Positions 25,219-34,626 are shown, counted from the stretch's first letter. The stretch is 64,000 nt of DNA from Syntrophobotulus glycolicus DSM 8271 (GCF_000190635.1 NC_015172.1:930001-994000), one strand, 5' to 3'. Translations and numbers: made by a program. Notes: generated by a model from the letters alone, not told the origin.

Positions 25219-25575
25219 ATGAAGGAAGTCATGATTGTGATTCAAAACAAAATGTATCAAGAGACAAAGCAGGCCTTGATCAATGGCGGGTTCGGCGCGT
25301 TTTCCAGTTTTCTGGTTTTCGGCAAGGGGAAGAAGCCGGTGCAATTCACGGCGAAGAACGGGCAGCCGCTTGACAATAAGGATACGGGCCAGCCGATGTT
25401 GGCCAAAAAAATGATCATGGTCTGGATCAATGATGAGGAAGAGGAAAAATTGGTGGAGATAGTGTTAACGGTAAACCGCGGCGGCAACTGCGGAGACGGC
25501 AAAATATTCGTGACCAAACTGAACGGCGCCATGAGGATAAGAACGGGAGAAAAAGGCCGGGACGCGCTGATCTGA
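25219..25575 (+). CDS. PII family nitrogen regulator, NifI2-like
   Basis: 118 residues from ATG 25219, chosen because family members begin MKEVM; TTG 25198, overlapping the previous stop, is an alternative. NifI2 features are the long T-loop (KGKKPVQFTAKNGQPLDNKD), MIMVWINDEEEEKLVEIVL, CGDGKIFV and the C-terminal MRIRTGEKGRDAL. NifI1 and NifI2 normally act together on nitrogenase in methanogens and clostridia. Their pairing here, followed 13 bases later by an importer permease, suggests that the same control logic has been applied to nitrogen uptake. Confidence 0.82.
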   Translation: MKEVMIVIQNKMYQETKQALINGGFGAFSSFLVFGKGKKPVQFTAKNGQPLDNKDTGQPMLAKKMIMVWINDEEEEKLVEIVLTVNRGGNCGDGKIFVTKLNGAMRIRTGEKGRDALI

Positions 25576-25588
25576 CAGGAGTGAGGAC

Positions 25589-26377
25589 ATGCTGAAAAAA
25601 TGGTTTTCCATAAGAAAAGAGATTGAAAAAAAACATTATCTTCTGCTCGGCGTCAGCTCCTTTGCCGTCATTATCACAGCCTGGACCATCGCCAGCACCG
25701 GCGGGTTTGTCAATGAATTGTTCCTGCCGGCCCCGCTCGATGTGGTGCGCAATATCGTCCAAGGCGCGGTGACCGGCACGATCTGGCCGGACATGTGGAT
25801 CAGCATTTCCCGTATCATGATCGGCTTTCTGCTGGCGGTCGCTATCGGTATCCCTCTGGGCATTTTGATCGGGACGTTTAAAAGCGTGGAGGCCTTTCTG
25901 CAGCCGGTGGCGGAATTTATCCGCTATATGCCGGTGCCGGCCTTTATCCCCCTGATCATGATGTGGGTGGGAATCGGGGAAAACGCGAAAATAGCCGTGA
26001 TCTTCGCGGGCATATTTTTCCAGCTGATTCTGATGGTGGCCGATGATGTGCGGCTGGTTCCCGGCGATTTGCTCAATGCGGGCTATACCTTGGGGGCGAG
26101 CAACAGACAAAGCATCTTTAAGATCCTCATCCCGGCCATGATGCCCAAGCTGATGGACACCCTCCGGGTGCTTCTGGGATGGGCCTGGACCTATGTGACC
26201 GTCGCTGAGCTGGTGGCCGCCAATTCCGGCCTCGGGTACAGCATTTTGAAAGCGCAGAGATTTCTGAAGACGGATTCTATTTTCGCGGGGATCTTAATCA
26301 TCGGTTTATTGGGCCTGATTTTTGACAGGTTATTAAGCTACGTGAATAAAAAGATTTTTTACTGGGTGGAGAAATGA
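25589..26377 (+). CDS. NitT/TauT family ABC transporter permease
   Basis: 262 residues from ATG 25589 (AGGAGTGAGG upstream). Six hydrophobic segments and the EAA loop GYTLGASNRQSIFKILIPAM are those of SsuC/TauC/NrtB-type importer permeases. It works with the ATPase at 26427 and lipoprotein at 27307 to import a small compound. This family carries nitrate, sulfonates, taurine, urea-like and guanidino compounds. The ureohydrolase and urease context favours a nitrogen-rich guanidino compound or urea analogue; this is inference. Confidence 0.9.
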   Translation: MLKKWFSIRKEIEKKHYLLLGVSSFAVIITAWTIASTGGFVNELFLPAPLDVVRNIVQGAVTGTIWPDMWISISRIMIGFLLAVAIGIPLGILIGTFKSVEAFLQPVAEFIRYMPVPAFIPLIMMWVGIGENAKIAVIFAGIFFQLILMVADDVRLVPGDLLNAGYTLGASNRQSIFKILIPAMMPKLMDTLRVLLGWAWTYVTVAELVAANSGLGYSILKAQRFLKTDSIFAGILIIGLLGLIFDRLLSYVNKKIFYWVEK

Positions 26378-26426
26378 TACCGGCAGGCAGCCTTTTCACC
26401 CCGATATATTTTTGAAGGAATGATGG

Positions 26427-27275
26427 ATGATGTCAACAGCGAGCATGCCGAAAGAGCATATGCCGATCAGCGCAATGATGAGCAACACCAAAATCCAGAT
26501 CAATCATGTTTACAAAAAATTTCCCGCCAAAAAGGGCGATGTCACCGCTTTGAAAGATATCAACATACAGGTGCTGGACAATGAATTTGTATGTGTGATC
26601 GGCCCCTCCGGCTGCGGGAAGTCGACCCTGCTGAAAATTGTCGCCGGTCTGGAGGAGCTGAGCGGCGGGGAGATCCTGGTCAACGATAAGGTCGTGACGG
26701 GGCCGGCCGCGGACAGGGGGATGGTATTTCAGAACTATACGCTTTTCCCCTGGAAGACGGTGGAGGAGAATATCGCCTTCGGGCTTCGTCTGAAAAAAAT
26801 GGAAAAATCCGCTGTGGCTGACATCGTCCATAAATACTTAACCGTCATCGGTCTGGAAAAATTCAAAAAGAGTTATCCCAAAGAGCTTTCCGGCGGCATG
26901 AAGCAAAGAGTGGCAATTGCCCGCGCCCTGGCCAACAGTCCCGAAGTCCTTTTGATGGACGAGCCGTTTGGAGCCTTGGATCCATATACCAAGGCCTCCA
27001 TGCAGGAGCTGTTGCGAAAAATATGGCAGGACGAGAAGACAACCATTCTTTTCGTGACGCATGACATAGATGAAGCAGTCTTTCTTTCCGAGACATTATA
27101 CATCCTTTCCGCCAATCCGGGAGAGGTCCAGGCCAGGGTGCCCATTCATCTTCCGCATTCGCGGTCCATCGAGATCAAGGACAGCACAAAATTTTTCCGT
27201 ATCCGCACCAACCTGTCCAAGGTGATGCAGGGGAAAGAAGACATTGAGGCTATCGATGAAATTTATTCATTCTGA
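26427..27275 (+). CDS. NitT/TauT family ABC transporter ATP-binding protein
   Basis: 282 residues from ATG 26427, with GAAGGA 7 bases upstream. Walker A is GPSGCGKST, the signature LSGGMKQRVAIARAL, Walker B VLLMDEPFGALD and the switch histidine in FVTHDIDEA, all complete. The DIDEAVFLSE segment after the H-loop is typical of SsuB/TauB/NrtD ATPases. It powers the importer formed with the permease directly upstream. Several alternative ATGs lie between 26420 and 26430. Confidence 0.92.
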   Translation: MMSTASMPKEHMPISAMMSNTKIQINHVYKKFPAKKGDVTALKDINIQVLDNEFVCVIGPSGCGKSTLLKIVAGLEELSGGEILVNDKVVTGPAADRGMVFQNYTLFPWKTVEENIAFGLRLKKMEKSAVADIVHKYLTVIGLEKFKKSYPKELSGGMKQRVAIARALANSPEVLLMDEPFGALDPYTKASMQELLRKIWQDEKTTILFVTHDIDEAVFLSETLYILSANPGEVQARVPIHLPHSRSIEIKDSTKFFRIRTNLSKVMQGKEDIEAIDEIYSF

Positions 27276-27306
27276 CAGTGAAAGCATTTCGTTCAAGGAG
27301 GGTAAA

Positions 27307-28362
27307 ATGAAGAAATTGATTGCGGTTTTTCTGATGGTGATCCTGGGCGCCGGTTTCGTGGCGGGATGCGGCAAAAGCAGCTCCCCGGCGGGAGAAAACA
27401 CCGCCGCGGGCAGTAAGGCGATCCAGTTCGGCATCAGTGCTTATCCCAGCTGGTATGTATGGTTTATTGCCAAAGAGGAAAAGATTTTTGAGAAATACGG
27501 GCTGAATGTGAACCTGGTATGGTTTCCGACCTATTCCGACTCCACCCAGGCTTTCCTGACCGGAAATCTGGATTTTGTCTCCCTGGCCCTTTCGGACACT
27601 GTCGCCCCTTATGTGAAGGGGGAAGGACATAAAATCGTCCTGATTAATGATTATTCCAACGGGGCGGACGGACTGGTCGCGGCTCCGGACATCAAATCGG
27701 TTCAGGATTTGAAAGGCAAGACCGTGGCCACGGAGTATGGTACGATTGAGCACTTCTTCTTATTAAGGCTTTTGGAACAAAATAACATGACAGAATCCGA
27801 TATTGACTTTACGAATATGACCATCAGTGACAGCGGGGTAGCCTTTTTAAGCGGCTCGGTGGACGCGGCTTCCCTCTGGGAACCGGCCCTGAGCAAGGCG
27901 CAGGGAAGAGAGGGGACCAATACCCTGTATACCTCCAGGCAAACCCCCGGACTGATTCCGTCCGTGCTGGTGGCCAACCAGAACTATATTGCCGGCAACG
28001 AAGAAAATACGGAAAAGCTGATCCAGGTATGGTTCGACGCCCTGAAATTTTACCAGGACAATCCGGATAAAGCCCTGGAGGATATGGCGAAAAGTACGGA
28101 AATCTCCGTGGAGGAAATGAAGGTCGCCATGTCCGGCTCCAAGCTGTATTCTCTCCAGGACAATCTGGACGCCATGACCAAGCAGAGCGACTCTCTGACC
28201 TATATTCCGTATACGACCAGAATCACGGCCGATTTCCTGTACGGCGTGAAGCTGATCGAAAAGAAGGCCGATGATTACACCGCCTTATTTGATCCGGCAT
28301 ATTTGCAGAAGGTCAGCAAGCTCCGGGCATCGGAACCGGCTCCCGACACAGAGCTGAAATAA
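27307..28362 (+). CDS. NitT/TauT family ABC transporter substrate-binding lipoprotein
   Basis: 351 residues from ATG 27307 (CAAGGAGGGT upstream). The signal MKKLIAVFLMVILGAGFVAG followed by C is a lipoprotein signal with lipobox VAGC. The mature domain has the NMT1/SsuA-like fold: AYPSWYVWFIAKEEKIFEKY, then TYSDSTQAFLTGNLDFVSLA and VQDLKGKTVATEYGT. It catches the substrate outside the membrane and delivers it to the permease. The ligand cannot be read from sequence; the next gene, a ureohydrolase, suggests a guanidino compound. Confidence 0.9.
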   Translation: MKKLIAVFLMVILGAGFVAGCGKSSSPAGENTAAGSKAIQFGISAYPSWYVWFIAKEEKIFEKYGLNVNLVWFPTYSDSTQAFLTGNLDFVSLALSDTVAPYVKGEGHKIVLINDYSNGADGLVAAPDIKSVQDLKGKTVATEYGTIEHFFLLRLLEQNNMTESDIDFTNMTISDSGVAFLSGSVDAASLWEPALSKAQGREGTNTLYTSRQTPGLIPSVLVANQNYIAGNEENTEKLIQVWFDALKFYQDNPDKALEDMAKSTEISVEEMKVAMSGSKLYSLQDNLDAMTKQSDSLTYIPYTTRITADFLYGVKLIEKKADDYTALFDPAYLQKVSKLRASEPAPDTELK

Positions 28363-28395
28363 CATCAAGATGTGAAGAAAGGGACGATACAAGCA

Positions 28396-29409
28396 ATGAA
28401 CAATTATTACATCACCTGCGGCAAAAGGGAAGCGCAGAACGATTTTCCCACTCATTTGATCTCCGGGATTCCCTCCTTTTTGAAGGCGGCCATCCTTCCG
28501 CCGGTGGAAAGTGTTCTCCGGGAACACCAGGTAAAGGCAGCGGTACTGGGACTGCCCTGGGAGCATACCAATACATGCCGGCCCGGGGCTTCTATGGGCC
28601 CAAGGGCGGTCCGCAACGCAACCGATCATTATCTCAGCTATCACGGCGAATTTCAGGTCGATTTATTCAATGCCCTGAATCTGGTGGACTGCGGTGATGT
28701 CCAGATCATGCCCGGCAATGCCAAGGTGACGTTTGAAAGAGCGGAGGAGTGTTTGCTCAACATCATCAACGCGGGTGCTGTCCCCTTTGTCTTCGGCGGT
28801 GATGACTCCTGTCCCATCCCGGTGACCTCGGCGGTTTCTAAAACCTGTCAAAAGGGCAATATCGGCTACATCCATTTTGACGCCCACCTGGATACGGCCA
28901 AGGATGTCGGGGGGGAACTGCTCAACCACGCCTGCCCGGTCAGCCGGACGGCCGAGCTGCCCAACTGCCGCGGCGAGAATGTGGCGATTGTCGGGATCAA
29001 CGGAGCGCTGAACCCGCCCGAGGAGATTGACTACTGCCGGGAGAACGGCATTCATGTGTATTCGATCTGGGATATTGAGGAACGGGGCGTGGACACGGTC
29101 ATTGCCGATATCATTGAAAAGGTCTGGGCTCCCGGTGTGGAAAAGGTCGTCCTGCAGACAGACCTGGATTGTATGGACCAGGCCTTCGTGCCGGGAATCA
29201 CAACACCGGAAACCGGCGGCCTGACCCCCAGAGAGATGCTCAAATTCGTGAGGGCTTTTGCCAAAAAAGGAATCGCGGCCTATGTGATCGCGGAATGCAG
29301 CCCAGTGTACGATCCGGCCAATATTTCGGCGAGAGTGGCCGTAAGACTGGCCATGGACGCGATGGGGACAATCGCCAATCCGAACGGGAGCGGCAGGATC
29401 AGCAAGTAG
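28396..29409 (+). CDS. Ureohydrolase (arginase/agmatinase/guanidine hydrolase) family enzyme with altered first metal motif
   Basis: 337 residues from ATG 28396; an upstream GTG at 28372 has no ribosome binding site. Family motifs: RPGASMGPRAVR near 62-73, FDAHLD with Asp162, His164 and Asp166, DLDCMD with Asp256 and Asp258, and glutamate 300 in AECSPVYD. The first motif, usually GGDHS, reads GGDDS (134-138), so a metal-ligand His is replaced by Asp137. The family uses two Mn or Ni ions to release urea from guanidino compounds. Between an importer and a urease operon it probably supplies urea; guanidine, agmatine or a guanidino acid are candidate substrates. Confidence 0.82.
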   Translation: MNNYYITCGKREAQNDFPTHLISGIPSFLKAAILPPVESVLREHQVKAAVLGLPWEHTNTCRPGASMGPRAVRNATDHYLSYHGEFQVDLFNALNLVDCGDVQIMPGNAKVTFERAEECLLNIINAGAVPFVFGGDDSCPIPVTSAVSKTCQKGNIGYIHFDAHLDTAKDVGGELLNHACPVSRTAELPNCRGENVAIVGINGALNPPEEIDYCRENGIHVYSIWDIEERGVDTVIADIIEKVWAPGVEKVVLQTDLDCMDQAFVPGITTPETGGLTPREMLKFVRAFAKKGIAAYVIAECSPVYDPANISARVAVRLAMDAMGTIANPNGSGRISK

Positions 29410-29452
29410 AGTCGGCATTCTCAGATTAAGCAAAGGGAATAGGTTGTAAAAT

Positions 29453-29758
29453 ATGAAACGGATAGAGGCCCTTATCCCCCGGGATAAGCTTCAGCGATTG
29501 GTGGAAGAGCTGGAGGAAAATCACTTTAAAGACATCGTTCACTTTTCGGTGACCGGGCGCGGGAGGGCCGGACACAATTTGCCGGCGGAGCAGGCCCCGA
29601 CCGAAAGGGTCGAGCTGATGGTGGAAAACGAAGAGGAAAAGCTTGCGGTCAATATCATCAGCCGGATATGCAGAAGAAAAGACAGCGACAGCGGCAGAAT
29701 CATCATTTACAGCTCCGTCAAGGTGATCACCATTCATAACGGCAATGAAAGCCTTTAG
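29453..29758 (+). CDS. Divergent PII-like protein
   Basis: 101 residues from ATG 29453. The fold pattern of PII is visible: MKRIEALIPRDKLQRLVEEL, VTGRGRAG at the start of the T-loop, VELMVENEEEKLAVNII and a C-terminal strand. However, the nucleotide-binding GDGK(I/V)FV loop of PII is replaced by DSGRIIIY, and the T-loop is short. It may bind a different ligand or act as a subunit of a mixed trimer with the two PII proteins at 24875 and 25219. It lies between the ureohydrolase and the PucR-type regulator. Confidence 0.75.
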   Translation: MKRIEALIPRDKLQRLVEELEENHFKDIVHFSVTGRGRAGHNLPAEQAPTERVELMVENEEEKLAVNIISRICRRKDSDSGRIIIYSSVKVITIHNGNESL

Positions 29759-29807
29759 CTTTTCCGGTCCCCGGAATTAATCGTTCAAGGAAACAGAGGG
29801 TTTGAGG

Positions 29808-30986
29808 ATGAAGGGATTTGATCTGTCGGATTTGCCGGCATTGTACAGCATCCAGAATATGACGGGAGAAACCGGCCTGGACAGGGAGATGATCAGGATC
29901 GTCATGCCGGAGGAGCCTGATGCCGAAAAATTTTTTGCCGGCATCGAAGCCGGTGATTTTGTGATCATCCCCCAGTCCGTCTTGTTGTGCAGTCCGGATT
30001 TCTGCCGGCAGCTCCTTTCCCGCGATCAGGGCCGGAATATCGCCGGTATCCTGGTCCATCACAGGGTGAGGGAAAAATGGATCGGGGAAGAGACTCTGGC
30101 TCTGGCCCGGTCCCTGCAAACCCCCATCTTCAGTATGGGGGACAGTGCCGATATCATCGACGTGGTCTATGAATTGAGACAGGCGGTCAATCTCTATTCC
30201 GGGGCGCATACCTTTGATCTTCTGGACAATTTAATGTACGGCGTCTCCCATAATCATGAGATGCTGATTTCCAGAGCAAAATTCTACAAATATGATTTGT
30301 TGCAGCCGCATTACGCCTTCGTGTTAAAGCTGGAGATGAATTACAGCCTGAAAAAAAAATATACCGCGGAGGAAATCATCAGGTTCAGTGAAAATGAATT
30401 CAAAAAGCATCTGGGCAATGTGTTATTTACACCCTGCAGCAACGGCCTGATCACCCTGCTGCCGGAGACCTTCTCCCCGCAGAGGCTGGAAGAGGTCGTG
30501 CAAAGGATCAAGAAGGAATATCACATCAATTATTACGGCGGGATCGGACATACCTACGATAATCTGGACGGATTCGCGGAAAGCATTGATCAGGCCAAAA
30601 AAATTGTCAAAATTTTAAATGAGACCTATAACGGGAAGAATACCATCAAAGACTTTCAATATATGTTCATCTATATGATGATTTATCAGATGATTTCCGA
30701 TCCCAAGCTGGAACAGTATTACAACTATACATTATCAACGCTGATTAATTATGACAAAGCGAATAACAGCCAGCTGTTTAAGACCCTGCGGGTATATCTG
30801 GAGGAGAACCAGAACGCGGTGACCACAGCGGAAAAGCTGTTTATCCACCGGAATACCCTGCGCAACAGGCTGGTCAAAATAGAGGAACTGACCCGGAAGT
30901 CGCTGTCCTGCCTGGAGGACCGCTTTGATCTATGCCTGGCCATGTATATCGACGACATCTGGAGGAGTGATTCCAAAGATGAATAA
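29808..30986 (+). CDS. PucR family transcriptional regulator
   Basis: 392 residues from ATG 29808; TTG 29802 is an alternative. The N-terminal part resembles the PucR purine-catabolism sensor domain (FVIIPQSVLLCSPDFCRQLL), the middle a GGDEF-like CdaR region, and the end a PucR C-terminal helix-turn-helix: LFKTLRVYLEENQNAVTTAE, FIHRNTLRNRL and EDRFDLCLAM. PucR proteins activate genes for purine, allantoin and urea breakdown. Placed 24 bases before ureA, it probably controls the urease operon and perhaps the upstream uptake genes. Confidence 0.88.
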   Translation: MKGFDLSDLPALYSIQNMTGETGLDREMIRIVMPEEPDAEKFFAGIEAGDFVIIPQSVLLCSPDFCRQLLSRDQGRNIAGILVHHRVREKWIGEETLALARSLQTPIFSMGDSADIIDVVYELRQAVNLYSGAHTFDLLDNLMYGVSHNHEMLISRAKFYKYDLLQPHYAFVLKLEMNYSLKKKYTAEEIIRFSENEFKKHLGNVLFTPCSNGLITLLPETFSPQRLEEVVQRIKKEYHINYYGGIGHTYDNLDGFAESIDQAKKIVKILNETYNGKNTIKDFQYMFIYMMIYQMISDPKLEQYYNYTLSTLINYDKANNSQLFKTLRVYLEENQNAVTTAEKLFIHRNTLRNRLVKIEELTRKSLSCLEDRFDLCLAMYIDDIWRSDSKDE

Positions 30987-31010
30987 AAGGCCGGCAGGGG
31001 AGGGAAGCCC

Positions 31011-31313
31011 ATGTATCTGACGCCGAAGGAAACGGAAAAGCTGATGCTGCATTATGCGGGAGAATTGGCGAGAAAACGCCTGAACAGGGGATTGAAGCTG
31101 AACTACCCCGAAGCGGTGGCCCTGATCAGCGCCGAATTATTGGAAGCCGCCAGAGACGGCAGAAGCGTGACCGAGATCATGCATTACGGAACAACTGTTC
31201 TGAAGAAGGACCAGTGTATGGAAGGGGTGCCGGAAATGATTCCCGAGATCCAGGTGGAGGCGACCTTCCCGGACGGAACCAAGCTTGTGACCGTCCATCA
31301 TCCCATCAAATAA
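31011..31313 (+). CDS. ureA: Urease subunit gamma
   Basis: 100 residues from ATG 31011 (GGGGAGGGAAG upstream), the usual length. [20 protein letters not shown] is the standard start, and [21 protein letters not shown] is the conserved middle. With UreB and UreC it forms the cytoplasmic nickel urease that splits urea into ammonia and carbamate. First gene of a complete ureABCEFGD operon; ureB follows after 13 bases. Confidence 0.97.
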   Translation: MYLTPKETEKLMLHYAGELARKRLNRGLKLNYPEAVALISAELLEAARDGRSVTEIMHYGTTVLKKDQCMEGVPEMIPEIQVEATFPDGTKLVTVHHPIK

Positions 31314-31326
31314 GGAGGCGGTCGGT

Positions 31327-31704
31327 ATGATTCCCGGCGAGTATATCATCGGCAACCGGGAGATCGAACTGAACAAGGGCCGGAAAACGGCGGAGCTCGT
31401 CGTGGCCAATAACGGCGACAGGCCGGTTCAGGTCGGCTCCCATTTCCATTTTTTCGAGGTGAACAGGGAGCTGTGTTTTGACCGGGAGGCGGCCTTGGGG
31501 ATGCGCCTCGATATTCCTTCAGGGAATGCCGTCCGGTTTGAACCGGGAGAGGAAAAAAAGGTCCGGCTCGTTATGCTCGGAGGAAAGCAGGCGGTTTTCG
31601 GTTTGAATAACCTGACCGCCGGCAGGGTCTGTGATCCCTCTGTCCGGCAAAGAGCTTTAAAAGACGCGGCTGAGCGTCACTTTGAAGGAGCTGATCCCAG
31701 TTGA
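31327..31704 (+). CDS. ureB: Urease subunit beta
   Basis: 125 residues from ATG 31327 (AAGGAGGCGG upstream). [20 protein letters not shown] opens the chain, and [17 protein letters not shown] is the conserved beta-subunit core. It packs against UreC in the urease trimer. The stop overlaps the start of ureC by 4 bases (TTGA), indicating coupled translation. Confidence 0.97.
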   Translation: MIPGEYIIGNREIELNKGRKTAELVVANNGDRPVQVGSHFHFFEVNRELCFDREAALGMRLDIPSGNAVRFEPGEEKKVRLVMLGGKQAVFGLNNLTAGRVCDPSVRQRALKDAAERHFEGADPS

Positions 31705-33416
31705 GCTGCACAATATCCGGCAGAGAGTATGCCAATATGTACGGGCCGACCAAAGGAGATAAGATCCGCCTGGCGGATACGGAGTTATGGGTGGAGATCG
31801 AACAGGACTGGACGGTTTACGGCGACGAATGCAAATTCGGCGGCGGCAAGTCCGTGCGGGACGGCATGGGGCAGTCCCCTTCCCGGTCCGGGGAAGAGGG
31901 CGCGCTGGACCTGCTGATCACCAACGCCGTCATCGTGGATTACAGCGGCATCATTAAAGCCGATATCGGGATAAAAAACGGAAAAATCGAAGGGATCGGC
32001 AAAGCGGGGAATCCGGATATCATGGACGGTGTCGCCCCCAATATGGTGATCGGCGCCGCGACGGAGGTCATTGCGGGCGAGGGCCTGATCGTGACCGCCG
32101 GCGGCATCGATACCCATATTCATTTTATTTGCCCGCAGCAGATTGAAACCGCCCTTTACAGCGGCATGACAACCATGATCGGCGGCGGGACCGGACCGGC
32201 GGACGGCACGAACGCCACGACCTGCACCCCCGGCAGATTCAACCTGCACAGGATGCTGGAGGCGGCGGAAGCCTTTCCGGTGAATTTGGGCTTTTTGGGC
32301 AAGGGAAACGCTTCGTTCCCCAAGCCCCTGATCGAGCAGATCGAGGCCGGAGCGCTCGGGCTGAAGCTTCACGAGGACTGGGGGACAACCCCGGCAGCCA
32401 TCGACGCCTGCCTCCGGGTCGCCGACCAGTATGATGTTCAGGCTGCCATTCACACGGATACCCTGAACGAAGCGGGTTTTGTGGAAGACACGATCCGGGC
32501 CATCGGCGGCAGGACGATCCATACCTACCATACCGAGGGAGCGGGCGGGGGACATGCTCCCGATATCATCAAAATAGCGGCGCTGAGCAATATTCTTCCC
32601 TCGTCCACCAATCCGACCATGCCCTTTACCCGCAATACTCTGGATGAGCATCTGGATATGCTGATGGTATGCCATCACCTGGACAGCCGGGTGCCGGAGG
32701 ATATCGCCTTTGCCGATTCCAGAATCCGCCCCGAAACCATCGCGGCGGAGGATGTTCTGCATGATTTGGGCGTCTTCAGCATGATGAGCTCCGATTCTCA
32801 GGCGATGGGCCGGGTGGGCGAGGTGATCATCCGCACCTGGCAAACCGCCGATAAGATGAAACGGCAGCGCGGCGCGTTGCCTCAAGAACGCGGCAACGAT
32901 AATTTCCGGGTCAAGAGGTACATCGCCAAATATACGATTAATCCCGCCGTGACGCACGGGATCGCGGATTATGTGGGCTCGGTGGAGCGCGGCAAGCTGG
33001 CCGATCTGGTTCTGTGGAAGCCGGAAATGTTCGGAGTGAAGCCGGAAATGATCTTAAAGGGAGGGGTGATCACCGCGGGCAGAATGGGGGATGCCAATGC
33101 CTCCATCCCCACCCCTCAGCCTTTGCTTTACCGGAAGATGTTCGGGGCGTTCGGGCGGGCCAAATACAGCGCCTGCGCCACATTTGTGTCCCAGGAATCC
33201 ATAGACAACGGGACAATCGGGGGATTGAACCTGAGTAAACAGATTCTGGCGGTGAAAAACTGCCGGAAGATCACCAAAAAGGATATGCGTCTCAATGACA
33301 GCATGCCCTCGATCGAGGTCGATCCCGAAACCTATGAGGTCAGGGTGGACGGGGAAAGGATCAGCTGTGAAGCGGCGGAAACGCTGCCGCTGGCCCAGCG
33401 GTATTTTTTGTTCTGA
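31701..33416 (+). CDS. ureC: Urease subunit alpha (catalytic)
   Basis: 571 residues from TTG 31701, a full-length UreC. The nickel site is intact: [12 protein letters not shown] supplies two histidines, [10 protein letters not shown] carries the lysine to be carbamylated (Lys222), [11 protein letters not shown] and [15 protein letters not shown] give the third and fourth histidines, and the flap has MVCHHLD with the catalytic histidine. The Asp ligand is in SSDSQAMGR. It hydrolyses urea in the cytoplasm, using nickel loaded by UreEFGD. Confidence 0.98.
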   Translation: MSCTISGREYANMYGPTKGDKIRLADTELWVEIEQDWTVYGDECKFGGGKSVRDGMGQSPSRSGEEGALDLLITNAVIVDYSGIIKADIGIKNGKIEGIGKAGNPDIMDGVAPNMVIGAATEVIAGEGLIVTAGGIDTHIHFICPQQIETALYSGMTTMIGGGTGPADGTNATTCTPGRFNLHRMLEAAEAFPVNLGFLGKGNASFPKPLIEQIEAGALGLKLHEDWGTTPAAIDACLRVADQYDVQAAIHTDTLNEAGFVEDTIRAIGGRTIHTYHTEGAGGGHAPDIIKIAALSNILPSSTNPTMPFTRNTLDEHLDMLMVCHHLDSRVPEDIAFADSRIRPETIAAEDVLHDLGVFSMMSSDSQAMGRVGEVIIRTWQTADKMKRQRGALPQERGNDNFRVKRYIAKYTINPAVTHGIADYVGSVERGKLADLVLWKPEMFGVKPEMILKGGVITAGRMGDANASIPTPQPLLYRKMFGAFGRAKYSACATFVSQESIDNGTIGGLNLSKQILAVKNCRKITKKDMRLNDSMPSIEVDPETYEVRVDGERISCEAAETLPLAQRYFLF

Positions 33417-33430
33417 AGGGAGGAAGTCCG

Positions 33431-33883
33431 ATGATGGCCGAAAAGATTTTAGGCAATCTGAAGTATTCTGAGCTGAATGGCAGAAGGCTCGATACGGTCA
33501 GGATCGACTGGTTTGAGGTGGAGAAACGGATCTGGAAAAAGACCAGTGAGCACGGCGTTGAAGTCGGCCTGAAAATCAGGGCGGGATTGCCCCTGCAAAG
33601 CGGAGACATCCTTTACGAGGACGACCGGGTCGTGATGGCCGTGGAGGTTTCGGAATGTGAAGCCATCGTGATTGTCCCCGGGGATATGCGGGAAATGGGG
33701 CGGGCCTGTTACGAGATCGGCAACCAGCATGTCCCGTTGTTTTATGAAAACGGGCGGCTGGCCGTTCCCTATGAAGGGCCTGTTTTTGCCCTGCTGGAGG
33801 CCGGGGGCTACCGGCCGGAAAGAATCATGCTGAAACTGGAGCACCGGCTTGGCGGTTCCGGATGCCGGCACAGCCTGGCGTGA
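33431..33883 (+). CDS. ureE: Urease accessory protein UreE (nickel metallochaperone)
   Basis: 150 residues from ATG 33431 (GGGAGGAAG upstream). The N-terminal part contains RKTSEHG-like and LRAGLPLQSGD-type UreE segments (here KTSEHGVEVGLKIRAGLPLQ), and the C-terminal domain holds ACYEIGNQHVPLFYENGRLA with the conserved nickel-binding GNQH histidine. There is no long histidine-rich tail, only CRH near the end, so it is a delivery rather than storage type. It passes nickel to the UreFGD complex. Confidence 0.95.
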   Translation: MMAEKILGNLKYSELNGRRLDTVRIDWFEVEKRIWKKTSEHGVEVGLKIRAGLPLQSGDILYEDDRVVMAVEVSECEAIVIVPGDMREMGRACYEIGNQHVPLFYENGRLAVPYEGPVFALLEAGGYRPERIMLKLEHRLGGSGCRHSLA

Positions 33884-33891
33884 AAGCCGCG

Positions 33892-34566
33892 ATGAACAGC
33901 AATTTCCTGCTGCTTTTGCAGATTACCGATCCCTATTTCCCGATCGGCGCCTATACACAGAGCTTCGGACTTGAGACCTATGTCCAGAAGGGCCTTGTCA
34001 GGGATGGGGAGACGGCCCGCCAGTATCTGACCGGCAAGCTGGAAAACAGCTTCTTATATAACGAGCTTTTGGGAATGCGGCTGGCCTATGAATACGCCGC
34101 AAAGCGGGAGCTGGGCCTGATCCTGGAGCTGAACGAGCTTTACGGGGCGTCCACTGTCCCCGCTGAGCTCAAAAAGGCCGGCATGAACCTGGGCCGGGGT
34201 TTTTTCAGGATGGCGGAGACGTACGGGGGCAGAATGGATTTGCTGAGGGCCTGTCAGGAGGCGGAAAACGTCAATTATTGCCTTGCCTTCGGCATCTTCT
34301 GCGCGGAAAACGGCATCCCCTTTCCGGAGGCCGCCCTGGCCTTCACCTACAGTCAGGCTTCCGCCATGATCAATAATCTGGCCAAGCTCCTTCCCCTGAG
34401 CCAGACGGAGGGGCAGGCCATTCTTTTTCAGACCGGGGACTTGATCTCCCGGCTGGCCCGCGAAGTGACCGCCCTCACGGCCGGGGATCTGGGACGAAGC
34501 ACGATCGGGTTTGAGATCAGGTCAATGCAGCACGAAAGATTATATACCAGAATGTACAGCTCATAA
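33892..34566 (+). CDS. ureF: Urease accessory protein UreF
   Basis: 224 residues from ATG 33892, 8 bases after the ureE stop; an in-frame ATG at 33862 within ureE is a longer alternative. LLLLQITDPYFPIGAYTQSF is the UreF hallmark, followed by the all-helical body with AAKRELGLILELNELYGAST and a C-terminal QHERLYTRMYSS. UreF bridges UreD and UreG on the apo-urease and controls GTP-dependent nickel insertion. Confidence 0.95.
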   Translation: MNSNFLLLLQITDPYFPIGAYTQSFGLETYVQKGLVRDGETARQYLTGKLENSFLYNELLGMRLAYEYAAKRELGLILELNELYGASTVPAELKKAGMNLGRGFFRMAETYGGRMDLLRACQEAENVNYCLAFGIFCAENGIPFPEAALAFTYSQASAMINNLAKLLPLSQTEGQAILFQTGDLISRLAREVTALTAGDLGRSTIGFEIRSMQHERLYTRMYSS

Positions 34567-34626
34567 CGCCGGTGGTTCACGGGCCGGACCGGTGATGAGC
34601 AGGGAAGGCAAATCCGAGGAGGGCTT

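Noticed and set aside
31785-32957. 390-codon open frame on the minus strand opposite ureC
   Set aside because: It is the mirror of a highly conserved urease gene in GC-rich DNA, has no ribosome binding site and no recognisable protein features.
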